From Rhodobacter sp. Har01 (GTDB taxonomy: Bacteria > Pseudomonadota > Alphaproteobacteria > Rhodobacterales > Rhodobacteraceae): a stretch of 64,000 nt of DNA. Of this stretch, positions 43,596-52,960 are shown one piece after another. The position numbers and the translations under genes are program-made. The DNA lies in contig NZ_JAJCTD010000003.1 of NCBI RefSeq assembly GCF_020564565.1, forward strand, positions 62,001-126,000. The letters run 5' to 3'. Under the pieces are notes generated by a model, which saw nothing but the letters and a program-made list of their open reading frames with translations, was not told the DNA's origin and ran no database searches. Each line of letters begins with the position of its first letter. Position 1 is the first letter of the stretch.

Positions 43596-44471
43596 ATGAC
43601 GATCCGTTTCAGCTTTGGGGGGGACGAGCACATCTTCGGCGAAGTCTCCGAGGAAATGTCGCTTGAGGCCTTCTTCACCTCGCTTTCCATGACCAACGCC
43701 GTCCGGCAGGCCGGCATCAAGGGCGTGACCGAGATCTGCCCGGCCAACGCCAGCTTTCAGGTCAAGTTCGACCCCGATGCGATCAAGCCGGCCGACCTGC
43801 TCAAGGAACTGCAGTCGATGGAAAGCGCGGCGTCGAAGTCCGACGCCAGCCTGCAGACCCGGATCATGGAAATCCCGGTGTTCTACCAGGACCCCTGGAC
43901 GCATGAGACCCTGATGCGGTTCCGCGAGCGGCACCAGGACCCGTCCAAGACCGACCTCGAATACGCCGCCGACGTCAACGGCCTCGGCACGGTGGAAAAC
44001 TTCGTCCAGGCGCATTCCAGCCAGCCCTGGTTCGTCTCGATGGTGGGTTTCGTCGCCGGCCTGCCGTTCCTCTACCAGATGGTCGAACGCAAGCGGCAGC
44101 TGCAGGTGCCGAAGTACCTGCGGCCCCGCACCGACACGCCCAAGCTGACCATCGGCCACGGCGGCTGTTTTTCCTGCATCTACTCGGTGCGTGGCGCCGG
44201 CGGCTACCAGATGTTCGGCATCACGCCGATGCCGATCTACGACCCGAACCAGCAGGTTTCCTATCTGCATGATGAGATGTGCCTGTTCCGCCCCGGCGAC
44301 ATCGTCAAATGGAAGCCGATCAGCCGTGACGAGTATGACGCCGACCTGCAGGCGGTCGAGGCCAACCGCTATGAGCCGGTGATCCGGCCGGCGACCTTCA
44401 GCCTGTCGGAGTTCAACCGCGACATGGCCGGCACCAATGCGCGTCTGATGGAGGCCCTTCATGGCCGTTAA
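43596..44471 (+). CDS. pxpB: PxpB/KipI-type carboxyltransferase-like subunit
   Basis: 291-residue protein of the KipI/PxpB (AHS1) family, which also makes up part of the carboxyltransferase region of urea carboxylase. It has TIRFSFGGDEHIFGEV at the front, then IPVFYQDPWTHETLMRFRER, then SQPWFVSMVGFVAGLPFLYQ and GHGGCFSCIYSVRGAGGYQM. An 11-base overlap with the next gene implies a complex. In this cluster it likely accepts a carboxyl group from the biotin carrier or joins PxpA in hydrolysis. Confidence 0.88.
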   Translation: MTIRFSFGGDEHIFGEVSEEMSLEAFFTSLSMTNAVRQAGIKGVTEICPANASFQVKFDPDAIKPADLLKELQSMESAASKSDASLQTRIMEIPVFYQDPWTHETLMRFRERHQDPSKTDLEYAADVNGLGTVENFVQAHSSQPWFVSMVGFVAGLPFLYQMVERKRQLQVPKYLRPRTDTPKLTIGHGGCFSCIYSVRGAGGYQMFGITPMPIYDPNQQVSYLHDEMCLFRPGDIVKWKPISRDEYDADLQAVEANRYEPVIRPATFSLSEFNRDMAGTNARLMEALHGR

Positions 44472-45429
44472 GATCATCACCCCCGGCCTGTCGACCACCG
44501 TGCAGGACCTTGGCCGCCCGGGATATTATCACCTCGGCATCCCGATTTCCGGCGGGATGGACCGCTTTGCCCTGCGCGCGGCGAACATGCTGGTCGGCAA
44601 CGACGAAGGCGCGGCCGTGCTGGAAGCGGTGTTCCTGGGCCCCGAGATCGAGTTCACCGCCGCCGCCACCGTCGCCGTCACCGGCGGCGATCTGCCGCCC
44701 AGACTGAACGGCGAGGAACGTGCCGGATGGGAGGCGTTTCCGGTCAAGGCCGGCGACCGCCTCTCCTTCGGCTTCCTTAAGGCGGGCGCGCGGGCCTATA
44801 TCGCGGTCTCGGGCGGCATCGATGTGCCGGTGAAACTCGGCTCGCGCTCGACCTACACCCTCGGCGCCCTCGGCGGGCACGAAGGGCGCGCGCTGAAGGC
44901 GGGGGACGAGTTGCCGGTGGGCCAGGGCGCGGGCGGCAAGGGCAGCGTCCCGGCCAACCTTCGCCGCATGCCCGGCAGCCCGGCGGAACTGCGCATGCTG
45001 CCGGGGCTTTACTGGCACCGGATCACCGCCGAGGCCGGGAAGCAGTTCTTCGCCGATACGTGGAAGGTCGCCCCTGAGGCCGACCGCATCGGCTACCGCT
45101 TCCGCGGCGGCAAGGCGCTGGATTTCGTGCCGCGCGAGCCGCCGTTCGGCGCCGGCAGCAACCCCAGCAACATCGTCGACGCCTGCTATCCCTATGGCAG
45201 CATTCAGGTTCCCGGCGGCACCGAACCCATCGTGCTGCACCGCGACGCGGTGTCGGGCGGCGGCTACATGATGCTGGGCTGCGTGATCAGCGCCGACATG
45301 GACCTGATCGGGCAGTTGCAGCCGCACAGCCCGGCGCGGTTCGTCGAGGTCAGCATGGACCAGGCCCTGCAGGCCCGCCACGACCGCCAGGCCGCGCTGG
45401 CCCGCGTCCGCGCGCATCTTGGCCGCTGA
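44461..45429 (+). CDS. pxpC: PxpC/KipA-type biotin-dependent carboxyltransferase subunit
   Basis: 322-residue protein of the AHS2 (KipA/PxpC) family. The start is IITPGLSTTVQDLGRPGYYH, then GIPISGGMDRFALRAANMLV, then AYIAVSGGIDVPVKLGSRST and a later SNPSNIVDACYPYGSIQVPG. Same family forms the second half of the carboxyltransferase part in urea amidolyase. Overlaps pxpB by 11 bases. Last gene of the first cluster; an AraC gene runs in the opposite direction after it. Confidence 0.9.
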   Translation: MAVKIITPGLSTTVQDLGRPGYYHLGIPISGGMDRFALRAANMLVGNDEGAAVLEAVFLGPEIEFTAAATVAVTGGDLPPRLNGEERAGWEAFPVKAGDRLSFGFLKAGARAYIAVSGGIDVPVKLGSRSTYTLGALGGHEGRALKAGDELPVGQGAGGKGSVPANLRRMPGSPAELRMLPGLYWHRITAEAGKQFFADTWKVAPEADRIGYRFRGGKALDFVPREPPFGAGSNPSNIVDACYPYGSIQVPGGTEPIVLHRDAVSGGGYMMLGCVISADMDLIGQLQPHSPARFVEVSMDQALQARHDRQAALARVRAHLGR

Positions 45430-45460
45430 AGGGGGCGCGGGGCGGATGGCCGTGATCAGA

Positions 45461-46408
45461 TCAGGCCCTGCCGCCCCGCGCCTCTTTCGGCGTCACCCCG
45501 AAGCGCGCCCGGAAGGCGCGCGAGAACTGCGCCTGGTCGGTGAAGCCGCGGGCATAGGCGATCTCGCCGATGGCGCGGCGGTCGGCGGGGTTCTTCAGGT
45601 CTTCCAGCGCCGCCTGCAACCGGGTGTCCCTGATCCACTGACCCAAGGTGGTGTTGGTGTCGCGCAACAACTCGTGCAGGTAGCGCACCGAGATGCCGCA
45701 GCCCGCCGCCACCTCGTCCGGCCCCAGGTCGGGGTCGTCGATGTGGCGCCGCACGAAGGCCTCGATCCGCGCCAGATGCGCCGCCCGCACGCTGGAGGCG
45801 CCCGAGGTCAGCACCCGTTCGTCGGACTGGATGGCGAGGGCGAGCAGGTCCACCAGCTGGCGGCCGACGATGGCGCGGGTTTCCTCGGTCATCGCGTCAT
45901 AGCGACCGGGGATCAGGTGGACCATGTCGACGAAGAGGCCATTCGCGCCGTTGGTGGCGTCGAATTGCAGGCTGCAAAAGCGGTCCGGCGCGCGGACGCG
46001 GCCGCCGAGCAGCGCCTTGGACAGCTTCATCACCCACAGGTCGGCCGGCTCGGCATGGCTGAATTCATAGGGCTCATGGCTGCGTTCCATGAAGAAGCAG
46101 CCCGGATTGCCGCGGATTTCCTTGCCGCCTTGGGAAAAGCGCAGCTCGGACTTGACCGGCAGGGTGACGAGGAATTCCTCGGGCCCCGGTTCGCGGAAAT
46201 GCTTGGGCAGGCGGCGGTAAAGCAGCGGGTCCGAGGTCAGCCGCGACAGCGACACGCCGCCCAGGTCCCAGCTGGACAATTCGCCGTCAAAGGCCTCGGG
46301 CCGCGCGAAGGTCAGGTCCAGCGGGAAGTAGGCGCGGGCGATGGTTTCGTGCCAATGCCGGCTGCGCCCCGCCTGATCCACCCCTTGCGTGCTGATCGTG
46401 GTCTTCAT
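45461..46408 (-). CDS. AraC-family transcriptional regulator
   Basis: 315-residue regulator. The first part (residues 1-190) resembles an AraC-binding-like sensor domain with ERSHEPYEFSHAEPADLWVM. The C-terminal double helix-turn-helix is EVAAGCGISVRYLHELLRDT and IGEIAYARGFTDQAQFSRAF, then RARFGVTPKEAR. It is divergent from hyuB across 254 bases and convergent with pxpC. The likely target is the hyu-liv operon. Start ATG 46408. Confidence 0.9.
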   Translation of the reverse strand: MKTTISTQGVDQAGRSRHWHETIARAYFPLDLTFARPEAFDGELSSWDLGGVSLSRLTSDPLLYRRLPKHFREPGPEEFLVTLPVKSELRFSQGGKEIRGNPGCFFMERSHEPYEFSHAEPADLWVMKLSKALLGGRVRAPDRFCSLQFDATNGANGLFVDMVHLIPGRYDAMTEETRAIVGRQLVDLLALAIQSDERVLTSGASSVRAAHLARIEAFVRRHIDDPDLGPDEVAAGCGISVRYLHELLRDTNTTLGQWIRDTRLQAALEDLKNPADRRAIGEIAYARGFTDQAQFSRAFRARFGVTPKEARGGRA

Positions 46409-46662
46409 CGCGGCACCCCCTGGTGGCGCTATCAGGCCACGCGCCGAACCACCTGTAAAGCGCCCGCTGCGACCCGCCGCAAAGGGTGCACGGAAACACA
46501 AGAACCCATGCGCCCGGCGCAAAGACGCTGTGCAAAGATCGCCGCTAGCCTTCCCCGATCAACGGCGCAACAGACGCCGCGCGACAGGGAGTTTCGGCGA
46601 TTCGCACCGGCCATTGGCCGGGCCCGCCCCCTATTGCGCGGCTTCCCAAGGGAGGCTTCGGC

Positions 46663-48447
46663 ATGACGAAGGGAACTGCAAGGAAACGGGCTGAGGTCGA
46701 TCCGATCACGCTATCGGTCGTCCGCGGCATCCTGGAGACGACCCAGCGCGAAATGACGCTTTCGCTGGAGAAGACCGCGCGGTCGAGCGTGTTCAACCTG
46801 GCGCACGACTATTCCACCGCGCTGTTCAACGCGGTGCCCGAGATGATCCTGCAGGGCCAGGATATTCCGATCCACCTTGGGTCGCTGATCCCGGCGATGA
46901 AGGTGGTGGCGGGCTATTTCGGCGACGACATCCACGAAGGCGACCTGCTGATCCACAACGATCCGGCCTGGGGCGGGTCGCACGCCATCGACACCTGCTT
47001 TTACAAGCCGGTGTTCTGGAAGGGCCGCCTGAAATACTGGACCGTCTGCAAGGGCCACCTCACGGACGTCGGCGGCCCGGTGCCGGCCGGCTACAACCCG
47101 GGCGCCAAGGAAATCTACGCCGAATGCCTGCGCATTCCGCCCGTCAAGGTCTGGGACCGCGGCGTTCCGCGCAAGGACGTGCTGAACTTCATCTTCACCA
47201 ACATGCGCGCCCGCCGCGACCAGGAGGGCGACTTCAACGCCCTGATCGGCGCCTGCCAGGTGGGTGAACGCGCGCTGCTGGCGATGCTGGAGAAATACGG
47301 CGAAGAGCAGGTCGATGCCTGCATCGAGACCCTGCTCGACATGGCTGAGAAACAGATGCGGACGCTGATCGCCAGCGTGCCGGACGGCGTCTACGAAGGT
47401 GCGGCGATCGTCGAGGATGCGGGCCACGGCTTTGGCGACATGACCATCACCGCCAAGGTGACGATCAAGGCCGACACCTGCCACATCGAGATCTCGTCGC
47501 CCCCGCAGATCCCTTATTTCATCAATAGTTACGAGGGGAACAGCTATTCCGGCGTCTATCTGGGCCTGATGATGTTCGCCCAGCTGCCGCCGCCCTACAA
47601 CGAGGGCCTGTATCGCTGCGTGACGGTGAACATGGGCCCCAAGGGCACGCTGTGCAACGCGCAGGAACCGGCGCCGCACATGAACTGCACCACCACGCCG
47701 ATGGAGACGCTGACCGACGCGGTGCGGCTGGCCTTCGAAAAGGCGGTGCCGTCCAAGGTCTCGGCCAGCTGGGGCCATGCCAACGGGCTGAACATCGCCG
47801 GCTGGGACAAGCGGCATAACGAGGAATACGTGACGATGGTGCTGGCCACCATCATCTCGGGCGCCGGGGCGACGCCGTCGCAGGACGGCTGGCACGCCTG
47901 CGGGCCGGAATGCTGCTTCGGCGCGCTGACCAGCGGCGACGTGGAACTGCTGGAATACAGCTATCCGATCATCATCCACCGCTACAGCCTGATGACCGAC
48001 AGTGGCGGCGCGGGCAAGAACCGCGGCGGGTCGGGCACGGCCTGGGAGGTGGAACCGCTCAACGACGACATGACCTTCATCACCTTCGGCGAAGGCCGCC
48101 GCATCCCCGCCGTGGGCGCGGCGGGGGCCGCCAGCACCATGATCGACGAAAAGGTCGGGCGGCTGGAGCTGGTGGAAGGCGACCATACCCAGACCATCCG
48201 CGAGAACGTCATCAAGGTCATCAAGCCCGGCGACCGCATCACCAACATGAACCCCGGCGGCGGCGGCTACGGCAACCCGATGGAACGGGCCGTGGAAAAG
48301 GTCGTCTGGGACGTGAAGAACGGCCTCGTCTCGATCAACGGCGCGAAGGAGGATTACGGCGTCATCATCAAGGACCCCGCCACGCTGGACGTGGACATGC
48401 GAGCGACCGAAGCCCTGCGCGCCCGTCGCGCCGTGGCAGCGATTTAA
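46663..48447 (+). CDS. hyuB: Hydantoinase/oxoprolinase B-type subunit
   Basis: 594-residue subunit of the HyuB family, partner of HyuA in ATP-dependent hydantoinases, 5-oxoprolinases, caprolactamase and, more distantly, acetone/acetophenone carboxylases. Pieces include DPITLSVVRGILETTQREM at the front, DLLIHNDPAWGGSHAIDTCF and VCKGHLTDVGGPVPAGYNPG with likely metal ligands, and GDRITNMNPGGGGYGNP at the end. AGGGAGG precedes ATG 46663. First gene of the hyu-liv operon. Confidence 0.9.
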   Translation: MTKGTARKRAEVDPITLSVVRGILETTQREMTLSLEKTARSSVFNLAHDYSTALFNAVPEMILQGQDIPIHLGSLIPAMKVVAGYFGDDIHEGDLLIHNDPAWGGSHAIDTCFYKPVFWKGRLKYWTVCKGHLTDVGGPVPAGYNPGAKEIYAECLRIPPVKVWDRGVPRKDVLNFIFTNMRARRDQEGDFNALIGACQVGERALLAMLEKYGEEQVDACIETLLDMAEKQMRTLIASVPDGVYEGAAIVEDAGHGFGDMTITAKVTIKADTCHIEISSPPQIPYFINSYEGNSYSGVYLGLMMFAQLPPPYNEGLYRCVTVNMGPKGTLCNAQEPAPHMNCTTTPMETLTDAVRLAFEKAVPSKVSASWGHANGLNIAGWDKRHNEEYVTMVLATIISGAGATPSQDGWHACGPECCFGALTSGDVELLEYSYPIIIHRYSLMTDSGGAGKNRGGSGTAWEVEPLNDDMTFITFGEGRRIPAVGAAGAASTMIDEKVGRLELVEGDHTQTIRENVIKVIKPGDRITNMNPGGGGYGNPMERAVEKVVWDVKNGLVSINGAKEDYGVIIKDPATLDVDMRATEALRARRAVAAI

Positions 48448-48454
48448 GGGGAAG

Positions 48455-50548
48455 ATGATGAAATCCGAATACAGACTGGGCATCGACGCCGGCGGCACCT
48501 TCACCGACTTCGTCCTCGCCGACCGCGAGGGGCAGGTGCGGCTTTACAAGGCGCTGTCCACGCCGCAAGACCCGACGCTGGCCATCCGCAACGGGCTGGC
48601 GCTGATTGCCGAAGACCTGGGCGTGCCGGCCGAACAGGTGGTATCGAACTGCGACCTCTGCATCAACGGTACCACTGTCGGCCTGAATGCGCTGATCCAG
48701 CACAAGGGCGCCAAGGCCGGGCTGATCTGCACCGCGGGGCATGAGGATTCGCTTGAAATCCGGCTGGGCCACAAGGAAGACGGCTACCGCTACGATCCCG
48801 AATATCCCCCCGCCACCATGCTGGTGCCGCGCTACCTGCGCAAAGGCATCCGCGAGCGCATCCTGTCGGACGGCAGCATCCGCGAGCCCCTGAACGAAGA
48901 CGATGTCCGCGCCGCCTGCGAGGCGTTCAAGGCTGAAGGCGTCGAGACGGTGGCGATCAGCTTCGTCTGGTCGGTGCTGCACCCGGCGCATGAGGCCCGC
49001 GCCGGGCAGATCGTGCGCGAGATGATGCCGGGGGTGATCCTGACCCTGGGGTCGGAACTGTATCCCCAGGTCCGCGAATACACCCGCACCTCGACCGCGG
49101 TGGTCAACGCCTACCTCGCCCCGATCATGAAGCGCTACGTCGCCGCCGTGGACGCCTATTTCCAGGGCCTCGGGGCCAAGCAGCCGGTGCGCTACTACCA
49201 GTCGAACGGCGGCCTTGCCATCGGCCAGGCGATGACGGACCGCTCGGTCTATGCCATCAACTCGGGGCCGGCTTCCGCCCCGGCGGCGGGGCTGTATGTC
49301 TGCGAGCCGTTCGGCAAGACCGACGTCATCACCGTCGACATGGGCGGGACGTCGTTCGATATCACACTGACCAAGGACGGCAGCACCAACATCAACAAGA
49401 ACATCGACTTCCTGCGCTATCGCATCGGCGTGCCGATGATCCAGGTCGAAACCCTGGGCGCCGGTGGCGGCTCGATCGGCTGGATCGACGAGATGGGATT
49501 GATGCAGATGGGCCCGCAAAGCGCGGGGTCCGACCCCGGCCCGGCCTGCTATGGGCAAGGGGGCAAGCTGCCCACCGTCTCGGATGCCAACATCGTGCTG
49601 GGCTACCTCAACCCCGATGGCCTGGTCGGCGGGCGGTTGCCGCTGGATGCCGGCAAGGCCCGCGAGGCGGTGAAGACCCACCTTGCCGACCCGCTGGGCA
49701 TGAGCGTCGAACGCGCCGCCTATGGCATGTTCACCATCGTCAACGCCAATATGGTGAACGGCATCCGCCGCGTTACCGTGGAACGCGGCTATGACCCGCG
49801 CGACTTCGTGCTGGTCGGCGCCGGCGGGGCCACCGCGGCCCATATCACCGCGCTGGCCGATGCGATGGGGATCGATACCATCGTGCTGCCGAAGCTGGCC
49901 TCGGGGCTTTGCGCCTTTGGCCAGATCATCAGCGACGTGAAGTACAACTACATGGCCACCGCCCCCCTGCGGCTGGACAACGCCGCCGCCTACGCCCGCA
50001 TTGATGAGCTGTTCGGCCAGATCGAGGCGCAGGGCATGGCGCATCTGAAGACCGATGGCTTCCACAAGAAAGACACCCGCACCCAGCGCAGTCTTGACAT
50101 GAGATATGTCGGGCAAGTGCATGAATGCACGGTGGAAATCGATACCTTCAAGGTCGATGCCAAGTCGATTGCCAAGGTGATCGAGGCCTTCCACCGCCGG
50201 CACGAGCAGCTTTACACCTACGCCGAACCGCATTCGACCGTGGAAGTGGTGAACATCGAAAGCACCGTCTACGGGCTGGTGGACAAGCCGGAACGGATGA
50301 TCATCGGCCACGGCGCCACGCCCGAAAAGGCGCTGAAAGGCCACCGCGACGCGGTGTTCAGCGCCGACGGCAAGCGGGTGAAGACGCCGATCTACGACGG
50401 CACCCCCTTGGGCGCCGGGGCCACCATCAAGGGGCCGGCGGTGATCGAAGAGGTCACCACCACCATCGTCATCGAACCCGGCTGGACCGCGCGGCTGAAC
50501 GAAAGCGGCTCTTACCTGATCACCCGCGACCACAAGAAGGGGGCCTGA
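48455..50548 (+). CDS. hyuA: Hydantoinase/oxoprolinase A-type subunit
   Basis: 697-residue ATP-binding subunit of the HyuA family. Phosphate-binding segments are RLGIDAGGTFTDFVLADREG near residue 7, VDMGGTSFDITLT in the middle and VLVGAGGATAAHITALADAM late in the protein. It phosphorylates the ring amide oxygen in the known family members. It has the same length class as caprolactamase and oxoprolinase A subunits. Stop and next start overlap (TGATG at 50546). Confidence 0.9.
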   Translation: MMKSEYRLGIDAGGTFTDFVLADREGQVRLYKALSTPQDPTLAIRNGLALIAEDLGVPAEQVVSNCDLCINGTTVGLNALIQHKGAKAGLICTAGHEDSLEIRLGHKEDGYRYDPEYPPATMLVPRYLRKGIRERILSDGSIREPLNEDDVRAACEAFKAEGVETVAISFVWSVLHPAHEARAGQIVREMMPGVILTLGSELYPQVREYTRTSTAVVNAYLAPIMKRYVAAVDAYFQGLGAKQPVRYYQSNGGLAIGQAMTDRSVYAINSGPASAPAAGLYVCEPFGKTDVITVDMGGTSFDITLTKDGSTNINKNIDFLRYRIGVPMIQVETLGAGGGSIGWIDEMGLMQMGPQSAGSDPGPACYGQGGKLPTVSDANIVLGYLNPDGLVGGRLPLDAGKAREAVKTHLADPLGMSVERAAYGMFTIVNANMVNGIRRVTVERGYDPRDFVLVGAGGATAAHITALADAMGIDTIVLPKLASGLCAFGQIISDVKYNYMATAPLRLDNAAAYARIDELFGQIEAQGMAHLKTDGFHKKDTRTQRSLDMRYVGQVHECTVEIDTFKVDAKSIAKVIEAFHRRHEQLYTYAEPHSTVEVVNIESTVYGLVDKPERMIIGHGATPEKALKGHRDAVFSADGKRVKTPIYDGTPLGAGATIKGPAVIEEVTTTIVIEPGWTARLNESGSYLITRDHKKGA

Positions 50549-51312
50549 TGAGCGTTCTGCATGCCGACAAGGTTTCGGTCGCCTTCGCCGGGCTCAAGGC
50601 CCTGGCGGAGGTGGACCTGACGGTCTCATCCGGCCAGATCCTGGGGCTGATCGGCCCGAACGGGGCCGGCAAGACCACCCTTGTCAACGTGCTGACCGGC
50701 TTTCAGGCCCCGACCTCCGGCGCCGTCCTGCTGGATGGCGCCCCCCTCACCGGCCTGAAACCCCACCAGCTGCGCCGCCGCGGCATCGCCCGCACCTTCC
50801 AGGGCGGACGATTGTTCAAGGACCTGCCGGTGCTGGACAACCTCGAAGTCACCGGCGTCGGCCTTGGCCAGTCCCGCCGCAGCGCCATTGCCGAGGCCGA
50901 GGCGATGCTCGACTGGATCGGCATCGCCGACCTGGCCCCCCGCATCGCCGGCACCCTGCCCTATACCGACGAACGCCGCGTCGCCATTGGCCGGGCGCTG
51001 ATGGGCAAGCCGGCCTTCCTGCTGCTGGACGAACCCGCCGCCGGGATGAGCGCGCAGGAATCCCGCGACCTTGCCGCCTTGATCCGCCGCATTGCCGCCG
51101 ACATGGGCTGCGGCGTGCTGCTGATCGAGCACAACGTCGGGCTGGTGCTGGACCTGTGCCATGACATCGTGGTGCTGGACAGCGGCGCAGTGATCGAGAC
51201 CGGCGACCCCGCCGCCATCCGCGCATCGGAGAAGGTGCGCCACGCCTACATGGGCACCGCCGCCGAGACCGATTTGCCGATCCTGGAAGCCGGGCTGGAG
51301 GTGGCGGAATGA
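50548..51312 (+). CDS. livG: ABC transporter ATPase, LivG type
   Basis: 254-residue ATPase of the branched-chain amino acid/amide (HAAT) importer class. Walker A is GPNGAGKT, the Q-loop region ARTFQGGRLFKDLPVLDNLE, and Walker B FLLLDEPAAGM. The signature appears as YTDERRVAIGRAL rather than LSYGxQR, which is slightly atypical. The start ATG overlaps the hyuA stop. It is the first of five genes for a complete LIV-type importer after hyuAB, so the importer probably brings in the HyuAB substrate. Confidence 0.92.
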   Translation: MSVLHADKVSVAFAGLKALAEVDLTVSSGQILGLIGPNGAGKTTLVNVLTGFQAPTSGAVLLDGAPLTGLKPHQLRRRGIARTFQGGRLFKDLPVLDNLEVTGVGLGQSRRSAIAEAEAMLDWIGIADLAPRIAGTLPYTDERRVAIGRALMGKPAFLLLDEPAAGMSAQESRDLAALIRRIAADMGCGVLLIEHNVGLVLDLCHDIVVLDSGAVIETGDPAAIRASEKVRHAYMGTAAETDLPILEAGLEVAE

Positions 51313-52043
51313 GCCTCTTGTCGCTCGCCAACGTCTCGGTCCGTTACGGCCGGCTGACCGCGGTCCGCAAGGTCAGCTTTGCCATGAAGGAAGGCGAGAT
51401 CCTGTTCATCACCGGGCCGAACGGCGCCGGGAAATCCTCGCTGTTGCGGGCCATTGCCGGGGTGACGCTGCCCGCCAACGGCCGCATCGACTTTGACGGC
51501 CATGACATCACCGGCCGCGCGCCGGAGGACATTGCCCGGCTGGGGATTTCCATGGTGCCCGAGGGGCGCGACGTGTTCGGCGGCCTGAGCATCGAGGAAA
51601 ACCTGATGGTCGGGACCGGGATGCACAGCCATGAGCGCGGCTGGCGGGCCCGGGCGCAGAACGAGCTGGCGGCGGTCTATGCCACCTTCCCGATCCTCAA
51701 GGAGCGCCGGCATTCGCAGGCGGGCCTGTTGTCCGGCGGCCAGCAGCAGATGCTGGTGATCGGCCGCGCCCTGATGACTCACCCGCGGCTCATCGCCATC
51801 GACGAACCCAGCCTGGGCCTGGCCCCCAACATCACCGACCAGGTCTACGAGCGCCTGATCGCGCTGCAAAAGGAACGCAAGCTGACCCTTCTCATCGTCG
51901 AGCAATCCTCGACCCGCGCCATGCTGGTGGGCGGGCGGATGATGCTGATGCGCGGCGGCGAAATCCTGCTGGACGGCGATGCCCGCGCGCTGGGGCAAAG
52001 CGAAGCCATGCAGGCCGCCTATTTCGGCTACGGAGACCATTGA
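51309..52043 (+). CDS. livF: ABC transporter ATPase, LivF type
   Basis: 244-residue second ATPase. Walker A is GPNGAGKSS, signature LLSGGQQQMLVIGRAL, Walker B LIAIDEPSLGLAP, switch VEQSSTRAM. It pairs with LivG to drive uptake. It overlaps livG by 4 bases (ATGA) and ends overlapping livH by 3 bases. Specificity is set by the binding protein, not by this subunit. Confidence 0.94.
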   Translation: MSLLSLANVSVRYGRLTAVRKVSFAMKEGEILFITGPNGAGKSSLLRAIAGVTLPANGRIDFDGHDITGRAPEDIARLGISMVPEGRDVFGGLSIEENLMVGTGMHSHERGWRARAQNELAAVYATFPILKERRHSQAGLLSGGQQQMLVIGRALMTHPRLIAIDEPSLGLAPNITDQVYERLIALQKERKLTLLIVEQSSTRAMLVGGRMMLMRGGEILLDGDARALGQSEAMQAAYFGYGDH

Positions 52044-52957
52044 TGGGCCAGATCCTTCAGGTCGTCTTCGACGCGCTGTCGCTGGGGTCGCTCTACGCCT
52101 TGGCCGCGCTTGGCATCGCGCTGATCTTCGGGGTGATGAAGCTGGTCAACTTCGCCCATGGCGACGTGATCGCCTTTTCCGTCTTCGCCCTTCTGTGGCC
52201 CTCGGTCGATGCCGTCGCCATCATCTTCGCCGGCAACCTGCCGTGGTTCCTGCTGATCCCCTTCGTCCTCGCCATCGGCGCCGGTCTGTCGGTGCTGTCC
52301 GAGATCGTCGTCTTCCGCCGCTTCCGCCGCGCCAACCCGGCGACGATGATGATCGCCTCCTTCGCGCTGGGCTTCGTGATCCGCTATTTCCTGCTGATGC
52401 TGTTCTCCAGCCGGCCGAAAAGCATCTCGCTCCTGCCCGCCCTGTCGCAGCCGGTCGAGATCTTCGGCGCCCGCATTCCGCTGCTGCAACTGATCACCAT
52501 CCTGATCACCATGGCGGTGCTGATCGGCCTGACCGCCTTCCTGCGCCGCACGAGGTTCGGCCTGGAAATGCGTGCGGCGGCTGAGAATTTCACCATGGCG
52601 CGAATGCTGGGCGTGCGCGCCAACCGGGTGATCATGGGGGCCTTTGCGCTGTCGGGTGCCCTCGCGGCCGCCATCGCGCTGATCCTGGGGTCGCAGACCG
52701 GCACCGCCAACATCATGATGGGGGCCAACGTGATGCTGATGGCCTTCATCGCCACCGTGATCGGCGGCATGGGCAGCCTAGCCGGCGCGGTGCTGGCGGG
52801 CTTCCTTCTCGGCGCCATCGCCACCGTCATGCAGACCATCCTGCCCCCCGACGCCCGCGCCTTCCGTGATGCCTTCGTCTACGGCGCGGTGATCCTGGTC
52901 CTGATCTTCCGGCCGCAGGGCATACTTTCCGCCCGCGGCACCAAGGAAAGGGTCTGA
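52043..52957 (+). CDS. livH: ABC transporter permease, LivH type
   Basis: 304-residue membrane protein with about eight helices. The LivH-like region is SLGSLYALAALGIALIFGVM and KLVNFAHGDVIAFSVFALL. The cytoplasmic EAA-like loop is RRTRFGLEMRAAAENFTMAR followed by MLGVRANRVIM. Start taken as ATG 52043; a TTG one codon upstream is also in frame. It forms the membrane channel with LivM. Confidence 0.93.
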   Translation: MGQILQVVFDALSLGSLYALAALGIALIFGVMKLVNFAHGDVIAFSVFALLWPSVDAVAIIFAGNLPWFLLIPFVLAIGAGLSVLSEIVVFRRFRRANPATMMIASFALGFVIRYFLLMLFSSRPKSISLLPALSQPVEIFGARIPLLQLITILITMAVLIGLTAFLRRTRFGLEMRAAAENFTMARMLGVRANRVIMGAFALSGALAAAIALILGSQTGTANIMMGANVMLMAFIATVIGGMGSLAGAVLAGFLLGAIATVMQTILPPDARAFRDAFVYGAVILVLIFRPQGILSARGTKERV

Positions 52958-52960
52958 GGA

